Positions 1-5,309 of a DNA stretch of 7,234 nucleotides are shown here, piece by piece. Positions within the stretch are counted from its first letter, which is position 1, and each line of letters opens with the position of its first letter. The DNA is from UBA11865 sp035686605 (GTDB taxonomy: Bacteria; Chloroflexota; Anaerolineae; Promineifilales; Promineifilaceae): contig DASRZI010000117.1 in NCBI GenBank assembly GCA_035686605.1, positions 1-7,234 of the forward strand. Reading direction: 5' to 3'. The position numbers and the translations under genes were made by a program. A model generated the notes under the pieces. It ran no database searches. It saw only the letters and a program-made list of their open reading frames with translations, and was not told where the DNA came from.

Positions 1-299
1 GGCGGTGGAGAGGGACTAAAAGCCACCATCTCGTTGAGGGCCGCTGTCACATCGTAGGACTTCATGCAAAGCAGGATTAAATCGAAGTGAGCATCGTCAA
101 CCAAGGCTTGCCGGAAAGAGGTGACGACGGTGGGTTTGGAGAAGTATTGCTGTTGCTCTTCGATGACAGTCAGCCCGTGCTTCTGAATGGCTGCGGCTGC
201 CTGACCACGAGCGACAAGAGTCACATTATAACCGGCGTGGGCTAATCGGCCGCCCAGATATCCACCTACAGCACCGGCACCAAATACCAGGATATCCAT
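1..299 (-). CDS. Ketopantoate reductase-like protein (2-dehydropantoate 2-reductase family), N-terminal part
   Basis: Ninety-nine codons plus two bases are present; the rest lies beyond the left edge. The protein begins MDILVFGAGAVGGYLG, a Rossmann dinucleotide-binding motif GxGxxG at residues 7-12, followed by VTLVAR (26-31), where the Arg typically contacts the 2'-phosphate of NADPH. LILLCMKSYD (74-83) matches the family's end-of-strand motif with a conserved Lys (K80). In this family (ApbA/PanE) the enzyme reduces ketopantoate to pantoate with NADPH in the cytoplasm, for pantothenate and CoA synthesis. Paralogues with other ketoacid substrates are common, and the substrate-binding C-terminal domain is not visible, so I give no gene symbol. 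The ATG is chosen because the Rossmann strand starts immediately and a GGTGGAG ribosome site lies 9 bases upstream. It follows fmt on the same strand after 285 bases and probably has its own promoter. Confidence 0.85.
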   Translation of the reverse strand, partial: MDILVFGAGAVGGYLGGRLAHAGYNVTLVARGQAAAAIQKHGLTVIEEQQQYFSKPTVVTSFRQALVDDAHFDLILLCMKSYDVTAALNEMVAFSPSPP

Positions 300-308
300 T
301 TCCTAAAA

Positions 309-315
309 CTCCACC
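309..315 (-). promoter_or_regulatory. Ribosome binding site of the ketopantoate reductase-like gene
   Basis: On the minus strand GGTGGAG lies 9 bases before the ATG at 299. It is a strong Shine-Dalgarno match and fixes the start. It contrasts with fmt and mutL in the same window, which have none. Confidence 0.6.
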
Positions 316-325
316 ACACTTAAGC

Positions 326-353
326 ACTAAAGTAGTTGGGGCAAAACCGTCAA
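326..353 (-). promoter_or_regulatory. Candidate sigma-70-type promoter for the ketopantoate reductase-like gene
   Basis: On the minus strand TTGACG (348-353, 5 of 6 matches to the -35 consensus) is followed after 16 bases by TTTAGT (326-331, 4 of 6 matches to the -10 consensus). Transcription would start near 319, giving a leader of about 20 bases that contains the GGTGGAG ribosome site. The -35 box is part of the last unit of the 13-bp tandem array, so array and promoter may be functionally linked. This was assigned by eye only. Confidence 0.35.
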
Positions 354-420
354 GTTAAACCAGTCAGGTTAAACCGCCAGGAAAGACCGTCAGGAAAGAC
401 CGTCAGGTCAAACCTGCTGG
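342..420. repeat. Degenerate 13-bp tandem repeat, six units
   Basis: Six consecutive units occupy 342-354, 355-368 (14 bases), 369-381, 382-394, 395-407 and 408-420. On the minus strand the consensus is about CCTGACGGTTTWA. The units at 382-394 and 395-407 are identical; the outer ones diverge, notably 408-420. The array lies in the 285-base gap between fmt and the ketopantoate reductase-like gene, and its last unit provides a -35-like TTGACG. It could be a slipped-strand duplication or a cluster of regulator sites. The rest of this gap (421-584) shows only small inverted repeats and no convincing gene. Confidence 0.75.
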
Positions 421-447
421 TTAAAATTCCTAGCTGAAGTATATCCT

Positions 448-478
448 CCAGAGAATTGATGCGCACCACATCCTCTGG
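448..478. repeat. Inverted repeat in the fmt / reductase-like gap
   Basis: CCAGAG (448-453) and CTCTGG (473-478) are perfectly complementary 6-base arms with a 19-base spacer. No T-run follows on either strand, so it is not a classical terminator. A second, smaller hairpin, CTGAA-TGA-TTCAG, lies at 516-528, also without a T-run. Either could form an RNA structure after fmt, but the arms are short enough to occur by chance. Confidence 0.3.
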
Positions 479-584
479 TGACCATCATCATATCTCCAGG
501 TTGTATGAGCAAATGCTGAATGATTCAGTAAAAGCTGATTCGCGGGAGGCTATGGTACTGGCTTCGGCTGAGACTTCCAGCTGC

Positions 585-1520
585 TCAATCTCCTAGCCGG
601 CTTCCGATGAAGTCAGGCCGGCCGCGGACAAAATCAGCGATGGGCATAGCAGGTTTTCCGGATAATTGGACGGCGAATAGCCTCAATCCGCCCTCCTTTG
701 CTGCAACCATGATTTCATTTCCATGAATGAATACCAGGCCGGGTATTGCGGCAGGAACGCCGTCCGCTCCTACCGGATGCGCTTCGAGTATTTTCAACGG
801 CTTGCCGTTCCACAAGGTGAATGCGCTGGGCCAAGGCGTCATAGCCCGGATATGCCTGTCAAGCTGGTCGCTTCTTATTTCCCAACTAATTTCTCCATCA
901 GATTTCTTGATGAGGGGGGCGTAGGTGGCCAAAGAATCATCCTGGGAGTAAGCCACCAATAGACCCGCGATGATGTCCGCAAGATGCCTGGCTAACAGAT
1001 CTGCGCCGCTCTGAGCGAGCTTATCGTGCAACGTGGCGGCCGTTTCATTTGGCTCTATTTTCGCAGGCGCCTGGGAATAGACCGGACCGGTATCCATGCC
1101 GATATCCATCCGCATGAGGCTGATACCTGTCTCTAAATCGCCGGCAAGTATGGCATGTTGGATTGGAGAGGCGCCACGCCACCTCGGAAGCAGAGAAGCG
1201 TGAACGTTTAAGCAGCCGTAAGGCGGTAAATCCAGGACGTGGGGACGCAGAATCTGGCCAAAGGCTGCGACGACAATGACGTCAGGCTGCCATTCGCGTA
1301 TTAGATGGGCAGATTCTTCCTTTTTGAGGGATTTTGGTTGGTAGATAGGGATGTTTGATTCCTGGGCTGCTACCTTTACGGGTGGTGACCGGAAGTGGCG
1401 ACCGCGTCCGGCTTGCCGGTCCGGCTGGGTGACAACGCCGACAACTTGCTGCGTCTCGATAAGGGCTCGAAGCGAAGGTACGGCGAAGTCAGGTGTACCC
1501 ATAAAGACGACTCGGTTCAT
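585..1520 (-). CDS. fmt: Methionyl-tRNA formyltransferase
   Basis: This cytoplasmic enzyme transfers a formyl group from 10-formyl-tetrahydrofolate to initiator Met-tRNA, producing fMet-tRNA for translation initiation. The 311-residue protein is full length for the family (E. coli 315). It opens with VVFMGTPDFAVPSL, a family hallmark. The catalytic triad of the formyltransferase fold is visible as N105, H107 (in LNVHASLLP) and D143 (in GMDTGPV). SLLPRWRGASP (109-119) is the conserved folate-binding and catalytic loop. The C-terminal part (from about residue 205) corresponds to the tRNA-binding OB-fold domain. In many bacteria fmt follows def (peptide deformylase); no def is present here. The start has no Shine-Dalgarno sequence but a -10-like TAGAAT 6 bases upstream, consistent with a leaderless mRNA. 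The upstream neighbour is the lipoprotein gene, 166 bases away. Confidence 0.97.
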   Translation of the reverse strand: MNRVVFMGTPDFAVPSLRALIETQQVVGVVTQPDRQAGRGRHFRSPPVKVAAQESNIPIYQPKSLKKEESAHLIREWQPDVIVVAAFGQILRPHVLDLPPYGCLNVHASLLPRWRGASPIQHAILAGDLETGISLMRMDIGMDTGPVYSQAPAKIEPNETAATLHDKLAQSGADLLARHLADIIAGLLVAYSQDDSLATYAPLIKKSDGEISWEIRSDQLDRHIRAMTPWPSAFTLWNGKPLKILEAHPVGADGVPAAIPGLVFIHGNEIMVAAKEGGLRLFAVQLSGKPAMPIADFVRGRPDFIGSRLGD

Positions 1521-1526
1521 AGTGCC

Positions 1527-1556
1527 ATTCTAACACGCTAGAATCTGGGTCAGCAA
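1527..1556 (-). promoter_or_regulatory. Candidate leaderless promoter of fmt, with overlapping inverted repeat
   Basis: On the minus strand TAGAAT (1527-1532, 5 of 6 matches to the -10 consensus) ends 6 bases before the fmt ATG. That would place the transcription start at or next to the A of the start codon. TTGCTG (1551-1556) is a weak -35 box at 18-base spacing. The -10 box is also one arm of a perfect inverted repeat ATTCTA-6 bases-TAGAAT (1527-1544), which could be an operator or coincidence. No Shine-Dalgarno sequence lies between the box and the ATG. Confidence 0.45.
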
Positions 1557-1580
1557 GGGGGAGCAGGGGGAAAGTGGCTT

Positions 1581-1615
1581 GACGAGAGGACTCGTCTTGG
1601 CCGATAGGAAATCGG
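1581..1615. repeat. Stem-loop module, copy 1
   Basis: GACGAG-AGGA-CTCGTC (1581-1596) is a perfect 6-bp stem with a 4-base loop. After TTGG a second stem-loop follows: CCGAT-AGGAA-ATCGG (1601-1615). Copy 2, starting 45 bases further on, has the same order of stem-loop, TTGG, stem-loop. The module lies between the lipoprotein stop codon and the fmt start. No T-run follows on either strand, so it does not look like a standard intrinsic terminator. It may be a REP-like intergenic element or an RNA processing signal. Confidence 0.6.
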
Positions 1616-1625
1616 CAGGGGGGAT

Positions 1626-1653
1626 GACCAGAAGACTGGTCTTGGCCGAACGG
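1626..1653. repeat. Stem-loop module, copy 2, with a compensatory base-pair change
   Basis: GACCAG-AAGA-CTGGTC (1626-1641) is again a perfect 6-bp stem with a 4-base loop. It is followed by TTGG and a small stem CCG-AA-CGG (1646-1653). Compared with copy 1 the fourth stem pair is C-G instead of G-C: both sides changed together and pairing is kept. TTGGCCGA after the first stem is identical in both copies (1597-1604, 1642-1649). Confidence 0.6.
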
Positions 1654-1662
1654 TGACCAGTC
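1634..1662. other. Alternative long stem overlapping module copy 2
   Basis: GACTGGTC (1634-1641) and GACCAGTC (1655-1662) form a perfect 8-bp stem around a 13-base loop that can itself contain the CCG-AA-CGG mini-stem. It uses the CTGGTC arm needed by the 1626-1641 hairpin, so the two structures exclude each other. Read on the minus strand, the 1655-1662 arm is made first, then the shared arm, then 1626-1631, an attenuator-like order downstream of the lipoprotein gene. Confidence 0.4.
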
Positions 1663-1686
1663 CCTCCTCGCGAAGCGGTCGGTCTG

Positions 1687-2328
1687 CTAGATCCCCAGTC
1701 CAAAACCGGTTCCTCCGGTCAGGCCCCCAGTCCCCGAGTTAGAACAGCTGTACACGACTCGCTGCACAGAAGTTAGCAGTTCGCGGAACTCCTGTGGCAG
1801 GTTGGGATCGCCTTCTGAGACTGTGATGGTGTTCGACTGATCCCCCAGGTGGATGGTCAGGGTGAAGGTGAAGAAATCGCAGCAAATATCGGGTGCTTCT
1901 TTGACGGGCATATCGAAGAAGCCAATCTCCTCGGCCAACTCGATCACGTCTGCAACGGCTTCAGGTTCCACCTGGCATATCCCGTCCTGCTCAGATGCGA
2001 TCTCTCCGCCAGCAGAGATGTACCAGGTCTGCATCATGCCCATTAATCCGCCCTCTTGCTGGAAAACCATGACTGGTTCGTCTCCGGCCTGCTTTGTACT
2101 TGTGGGCGTACTAATTGTGGATGTTGGTTGATTTCCTGCTGGGCTCGCAGCTGGTGTAGACGGCGAAGCCGCTGGAGAGGGAGTCGAAGAAGACACCAGG
2201 ACTGGCGTCATTGGAGGGTCTGAAGGAACAACCTCCATGGTAGGTAGGGGCTCAGAGGTAGGTTCCAGGGCAGGACCGCTGCAGGCCGCCAGGAGTATGA
2301 GTAGAGCCAAGAAGGTGATCGGCCGCAT
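1687..2328 (-). CDS. Predicted lipoprotein with Ser/Thr/Pro-rich linker, function unknown
   Basis: The 213-residue protein has a short hydrophobic signal peptide (about 3-15) ending in the lipobox LLAAC, with the lipidation Cys at residue 16, so it should be anchored on the outer face of the cytoplasmic membrane. Residues 17 to about 82 form a low-complexity Pro/Ser/Thr linker including SPAASPSTPAASP. A compact domain follows (about 84-195) with VMVFQQEGG, WYISAGGEI, IGFFDMP, CCDFFTFTLTI and a helix near FRELLTSVQRVV. It contains C118, C149, C150 and C195, which could form disulfides. The tail (197-213) is Gly-rich. I recall similar lipoproteins from Chloroflexota but know no function. The ATG directly abuts the hydrolase stop codon (TAG-ATG) with no obvious Shine-Dalgarno sequence, so translation probably depends on re-initiation after the hydrolase. 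Confidence 0.85.
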   Translation of the reverse strand: MRPITFLALLILLAACSGPALEPTSEPLPTMEVVPSDPPMTPVLVSSSTPSPAASPSTPAASPAGNQPTSTISTPTSTKQAGDEPVMVFQQEGGLMGMMQTWYISAGGEIASEQDGICQVEPEAVADVIELAEEIGFFDMPVKEAPDICCDFFTFTLTIHLGDQSNTITVSEGDPNLPQEFRELLTSVQRVVYSCSNSGTGGLTGGTGFGLGI

Positions 2329-3201
2329 CTAGTCGGCAGTGACCGGTTTTTCCAGTGGAGTGATCGTTTCCACGAGAGCACTATGGGACGTGATGAACTG
2401 GAGAGTTTTTGGCCACACCTCGGCATGGACGGGCTCAAAGGGGCGCATCAATTCATGACCGGCGTCTTTGAAGAGGATCAGCTCCTTATCTTCGCTGGGC
2501 AGCATGTCGAAGATCTTCTGTGTGTTCTCAGGACTGGCTGCGATATCCAGCTCTCCTTGAAAAACGAGGATCGGAAGATCTAGCTGCGGCCATAGATCTT
2601 GCCCCACGTCGAGCATCTGCCTCATTTCGTCCATACCCGAAGTAGGCACACGAGTTAACATGGGCAGTTTCGCCTGGACTTCTGGATCGTCAAAATCAAT
2701 AGCGGGATTAAAATCACGAATGCGTTCGTACACCAGATCTCGTAAACTTCTTGATTTTAATGGGTAAAACCAGGGCATTACATAGCGGGCAGCGCGCAGA
2801 AGCCGGATGCGACGATCGGGTACGTCGTAAACCGGAGCAAGCATAATCTGCCCCTGGAATCCGCCGTTTTTAACCACAAGATGGGCGCCAAGAATCGTTC
2901 CCATCGAGTGACCAATTAGGAATATCTCCTGGCATTGGGTGCGCAGATAGGCAAGGGCTTCTTCAACCTCGTCAATCCAGGCCTCCTTTGGAATCTTGTA
3001 GAATTTATCTGGGTATTCGCCGTGTCCGGGAAGCAAGGGACAGTGAACCGTGACGCCCTGCTCCATCAGGTATGTGGCCATTGGGCGGGTGCTAATAGGG
3101 CTGCCCATGAATCCATGTAGAATAAGACATCCAACCGGTCCGGCGTGCATGGTATAGGCCCGACGTTCGTCAGGAACATCGTACGAGGGTGAAAATGGCA
3201 T
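2329..3201 (-). CDS. Alpha/beta hydrolase, carboxylesterase or monoacylglycerol lipase-like
   Basis: The 290-residue protein is a complete alpha/beta hydrolase without signal peptide, so probably cytoplasmic. GCLILHGFMGSP (24-35) carries the oxyanion-hole HG motif. LIGHSMG (95-101) is the nucleophile elbow with Ser99. GELDIAASPENT (216-227) provides the likely catalytic Asp219, and DAGHELMRP (246-254) the catalytic His249. The spacing fits the serine aminopeptidase S33 / Est30 carboxylesterase group, which hydrolyses short acyl esters or monoglycerides; the actual substrate cannot be read from the sequence. Residues 125-185 form the cap region. The start is supported by GGAGAG 7 bases upstream. 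It is the first gene of the leftward unit, diverges from mutL, and its stop codon touches the lipoprotein ATG, suggesting paired expression. Confidence 0.92.
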   Translation of the reverse strand: MPFSPSYDVPDERRAYTMHAGPVGCLILHGFMGSPISTRPMATYLMEQGVTVHCPLLPGHGEYPDKFYKIPKEAWIDEVEEALAYLRTQCQEIFLIGHSMGTILGAHLVVKNGGFQGQIMLAPVYDVPDRRIRLLRAARYVMPWFYPLKSRSLRDLVYERIRDFNPAIDFDDPEVQAKLPMLTRVPTSGMDEMRQMLDVGQDLWPQLDLPILVFQGELDIAASPENTQKIFDMLPSEDKELILFKDAGHELMRPFEPVHAEVWPKTLQFITSHSALVETITPLEKPVTAD

Positions 3202-3208
3202 TTACAGT

Positions 3209-3214
3209 CTCTCC
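3209..3214 (-). promoter_or_regulatory. Ribosome binding site of the alpha/beta hydrolase gene
   Basis: On the minus strand GGAGAG lies 7 bases before the ATG at 3201, a good Shine-Dalgarno match that supports the first Met over the in-frame Met at residue 18. Confidence 0.6.
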
Positions 3215-3334
3215 ACTATCATGTAATAGAAAAACGACCAGGTGCCTGCGATAACCTTTCCACAAACAAGCGATCATCGCGGAAGGCTAAACGTCGCGCC
3301 ACGGTCATTCCTCGCCAGTATACTTGGCAACCCG

Positions 3335-3358
3335 AGGTAATGCTACCTGTGGTAAAAT
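3335..3358 (+). promoter_or_regulatory. Candidate leaderless extended -10 promoter of mutL, with adjacent inverted repeat
   Basis: TGG-TAAAAT (3350-3358) is an extended -10 element; the hexamer (3353-3358) matches the consensus at 5 of 6 positions and ends 8 bases before the mutL ATG at 3367. No Shine-Dalgarno sequence lies between them, so the mRNA may start at or within two bases of the ATG. No good -35 box is seen at normal spacing, as is usual for extended -10 promoters. Just upstream AGGTA-ATGC-TACCT (3335-3348) is a perfect inverted repeat with 5-base arms and a possible operator. If the box is real, the in-frame ATG at 3340 lies upstream of the transcript. Confidence 0.45.
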
Positions 3359-3366
3359 ACGACACC

Positions 3367-5244
3367 ATGTCGATTCTCATCCTTTCTGAACAAGTTGCCT
3401 CCCAAATTGCCGCAGGTGAGGTGGTTGAACGACCGGCATCGGTGGTCAAGGAGCTGGTAGAAAACGCCATCGACGCAGGGGCGAAAACGGTAAATATTGA
3501 TATCCGCGGCGGCGGACGGCAGTTGGTGCAGGTGGCCGACGATGGGCTGGGCATCCCCGCCGATGAGATCGAAGTAGCCTTCAAACGGCACTCCACCTCC
3601 AAATTAGCAGAAGCCGAGGATTTAGAGACCATAGAAACGCTCGGATTTCGAGGTGAAGCCCTGGCGGCGATCTCCTCTGTGAGCCAGTTGACCATCGTAA
3701 GCCGCACCCAGGAGGATTCGGCCGGAACACGGCTAACTATTGAAGCCGGAGTTCTCACGAATCGAGAGAGCGTTGGGGCGCCGCACGGCACGGTCATAGC
3801 GGTAGCCAATATGTTTTACAATGTGCCAGCCCGCCTGAAATTTCTAAAGTCCGTAACAACCGAGAAGAAGCATATCGACGAAATCGTCACCAGGTATGCC
3901 ATGGCCTATCCTGGAATACGGTTTCGATTAACTCACGACAATCGAATCACCTTTCAGAGCAGCGGTGGCAATCTCTTGGACGTGCTCACGTCCATATACG
4001 GATCGGACACCGCGAAGCAGCTTCTGGAGCTCCGAGAACAGGGACGGTCAGCTCGCCAGATGGCGGGCAGGATGAGCAGCTCGCCACATAGCGAACCAAT
4101 TGGTGAGATAAATTCATTATCTTCGATTCGAGTGTCCGGGTTTATCGGCCCGCCAGGATTGAATTGGTCGAACAGGAACCAGATAACCCTCTATGTTAAC
4201 GGCCGGTGGATCAAGGATAATCGTCTCAATTACGCCGTCATCCAGGCCTACCATACTTTACTGCCAGTCGGACGTTATCCGTTGGCGGTCGCATTCGTGA
4301 CCACGGCTCCAGAGAACGTGGACGTTAATGTTCATCCAGCAAAAACTGAGGTGCGGTTCAGGCAAGCCAATGCTGTCTTTGGCGCATTACAGCGTACTGT
4401 TCGCCAGACATTGATATCTGACAGCCCCATTCCCCATGCCACGCATTTTTCAAGCGTCATCGGCCAAGATTGGGTGGGAACCACCGAGAGGCAGGCTCCA
4501 ATCTGGCAAACAGAGACGGCGCTGCCGGGTGGACGAGGCTTTGCTCTGGACAGCAGGCTCGGAACGCAATCGGGCGAGGTTGGGCCAGATGGGCAGCAAA
4601 TTGAATCCGCGGACGGCGTCTCAGACGACGGTGTCTCAGACGACGGTAACAAAAAGCTTCCGATCATGCGGGTGGTCGGCCAAGTCGGTGCTTCTTATAT
4701 CATCACCGAAGGTCCGGATGGCTTGTATCTCATCGACCAGCACGCAGCCCATGAACGGGTGCTTTACGAGAAATTCATGGCTGATTGGGAGGAAAAACAG
4801 GATCAGGAGGGAATGATCTCCCAAGGCCTGGTGAATGGTGTGACCGTGCGGCTTTCCCCCGCCCAATCGACCCTTCTAGAGGGGCATCTTCGCCTCATGG
4901 ATAGGATCGGCTTCCAGATAGAGCCGTTCGGGCCCAATGCCTATATGGTCCGCAGCGTCCCTGCCCTGTTGACGAAAATCGATCCCGCCAGGGCCCTGCT
5001 GGATGTGGTAGAGGACATGGAGCGGGGCGATGCGCCCCTGCAGGGCAAGATCGAAGCCCGGATCATCCTTCGTGTCTGCAAGTCGGCCGCGGTCAAGGCT
5101 GGTCAGGCATTGGGTTACCAGGAGATGGAAGCGATGATTCGACAGCTCGAGCAGTGCCAGAACCCGCATACATGTCCGCACGGCCGGCCGACTCTGATCC
5201 ACCTCTCCGCGTCGCAGCTGGCCAAGGAATTCGGTCGTACCTGA
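3367..5244 (+). CDS. mutL: DNA mismatch repair protein MutL, endonuclease type
   Basis: MutL couples mismatch recognition by MutS to strand removal. The 625-residue protein has an N-terminal GHKL ATPase: ENAIDAG (32-38, with N33), DDGLGI (58-63), TLGFRGEAL (91-99) and NVHPAKTEVRF (321-331). A variable acidic linker covers about 345-430. The C-terminal dimerisation domain carries the nicking-endonuclease motif DQHA-x2-E-x4-E (457-468) and the metal-site motif CPHGRP (603-608); ILRVCKSAAVKAG lies between them. It is therefore the self-nicking type, found in bacteria without MutH. Start choice: family proteins begin with the equivalent of MSILILSEQVASQIAAGEVVERP, which fits the ATG at 3367 rather than the in-frame ATG at 3340 that would add nine atypical residues. 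The likely sliding-clamp motif position reads QGLVNG (487-492), a poor match. No mutS is in the window. The glycosyltransferase follows on the same strand. Confidence 0.97.
   Translation: MSILILSEQVASQIAAGEVVERPASVVKELVENAIDAGAKTVNIDIRGGGRQLVQVADDGLGIPADEIEVAFKRHSTSKLAEAEDLETIETLGFRGEALAAISSVSQLTIVSRTQEDSAGTRLTIEAGVLTNRESVGAPHGTVIAVANMFYNVPARLKFLKSVTTEKKHIDEIVTRYAMAYPGIRFRLTHDNRITFQSSGGNLLDVLTSIYGSDTAKQLLELREQGRSARQMAGRMSSSPHSEPIGEINSLSSIRVSGFIGPPGLNWSNRNQITLYVNGRWIKDNRLNYAVIQAYHTLLPVGRYPLAVAFVTTAPENVDVNVHPAKTEVRFRQANAVFGALQRTVRQTLISDSPIPHATHFSSVIGQDWVGTTERQAPIWQTETALPGGRGFALDSRLGTQSGEVGPDGQQIESADGVSDDGVSDDGNKKLPIMRVVGQVGASYIITEGPDGLYLIDQHAAHERVLYEKFMADWEEKQDQEGMISQGLVNGVTVRLSPAQSTLLEGHLRLMDRIGFQIEPFGPNAYMVRSVPALLTKIDPARALLDVVEDMERGDAPLQGKIEARIILRVCKSAAVKAGQALGYQEMEAMIRQLEQCQNPHTCPHGRPTLIHLSASQLAKEFGRT
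4615..4644 (+). repeat. 15-bp tandem duplication inside mutL
   Basis: Two adjacent 15-base units (4615-4629 and 4630-4644) differ at one third-codon base and encode GVSDD-GVSDD. They lie in the flexible linker between the ATPase and dimerisation domains, where an in-frame duplication should be tolerated. Confidence 0.75.
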
Positions 5245-5309
5245 TGGTTGACACCTATCCGGGAAGCCCGCACGACTGGGTTGTTTCTGGACTGAAATAG
5301 AGATTCACC

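Noticed and set aside
723..962. Plus-strand open frames of 65-79 codons over fmt
   Set aside because: They are antisense shadows of the well-conserved fmt gene, with no supporting signals.
1547..1623. G-runs on the plus strand as a G-quadruplex
   Set aside because: Only three G-runs lie close together (1547-1570); the fourth (1618-1623) is about 48 bases away, and the expected mRNA strand is the C-rich one.
3340..3366. Upstream in-frame ATG as the mutL start
   Set aside because: It would add nine residues absent from the family, has no ribosome site, and lies within the inverted repeat and upstream of the -10-like box.
3219..3809. 196-codon open frame on the minus strand across the mutL start
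   Set aside because: It overlaps the strongly recognisable mutL ATPase region antisense, has low-complexity Ser/Thr-rich composition and no family signature, and overlaps the divergent control region.
5260..5270. CGGG-AAG-CCCG hairpin as a mutL terminator
   Set aside because: The stem is only 4 bp and no T-run follows; co-transcription with the glycosyltransferase is as likely.
5248..5276. TTGACA after mutL as a -35 box for the glycosyltransferase
   Set aside because: The hexamer is perfect, but no -10-like sequence occurs at 16-18 bases (the position reads CACGAC or similar).
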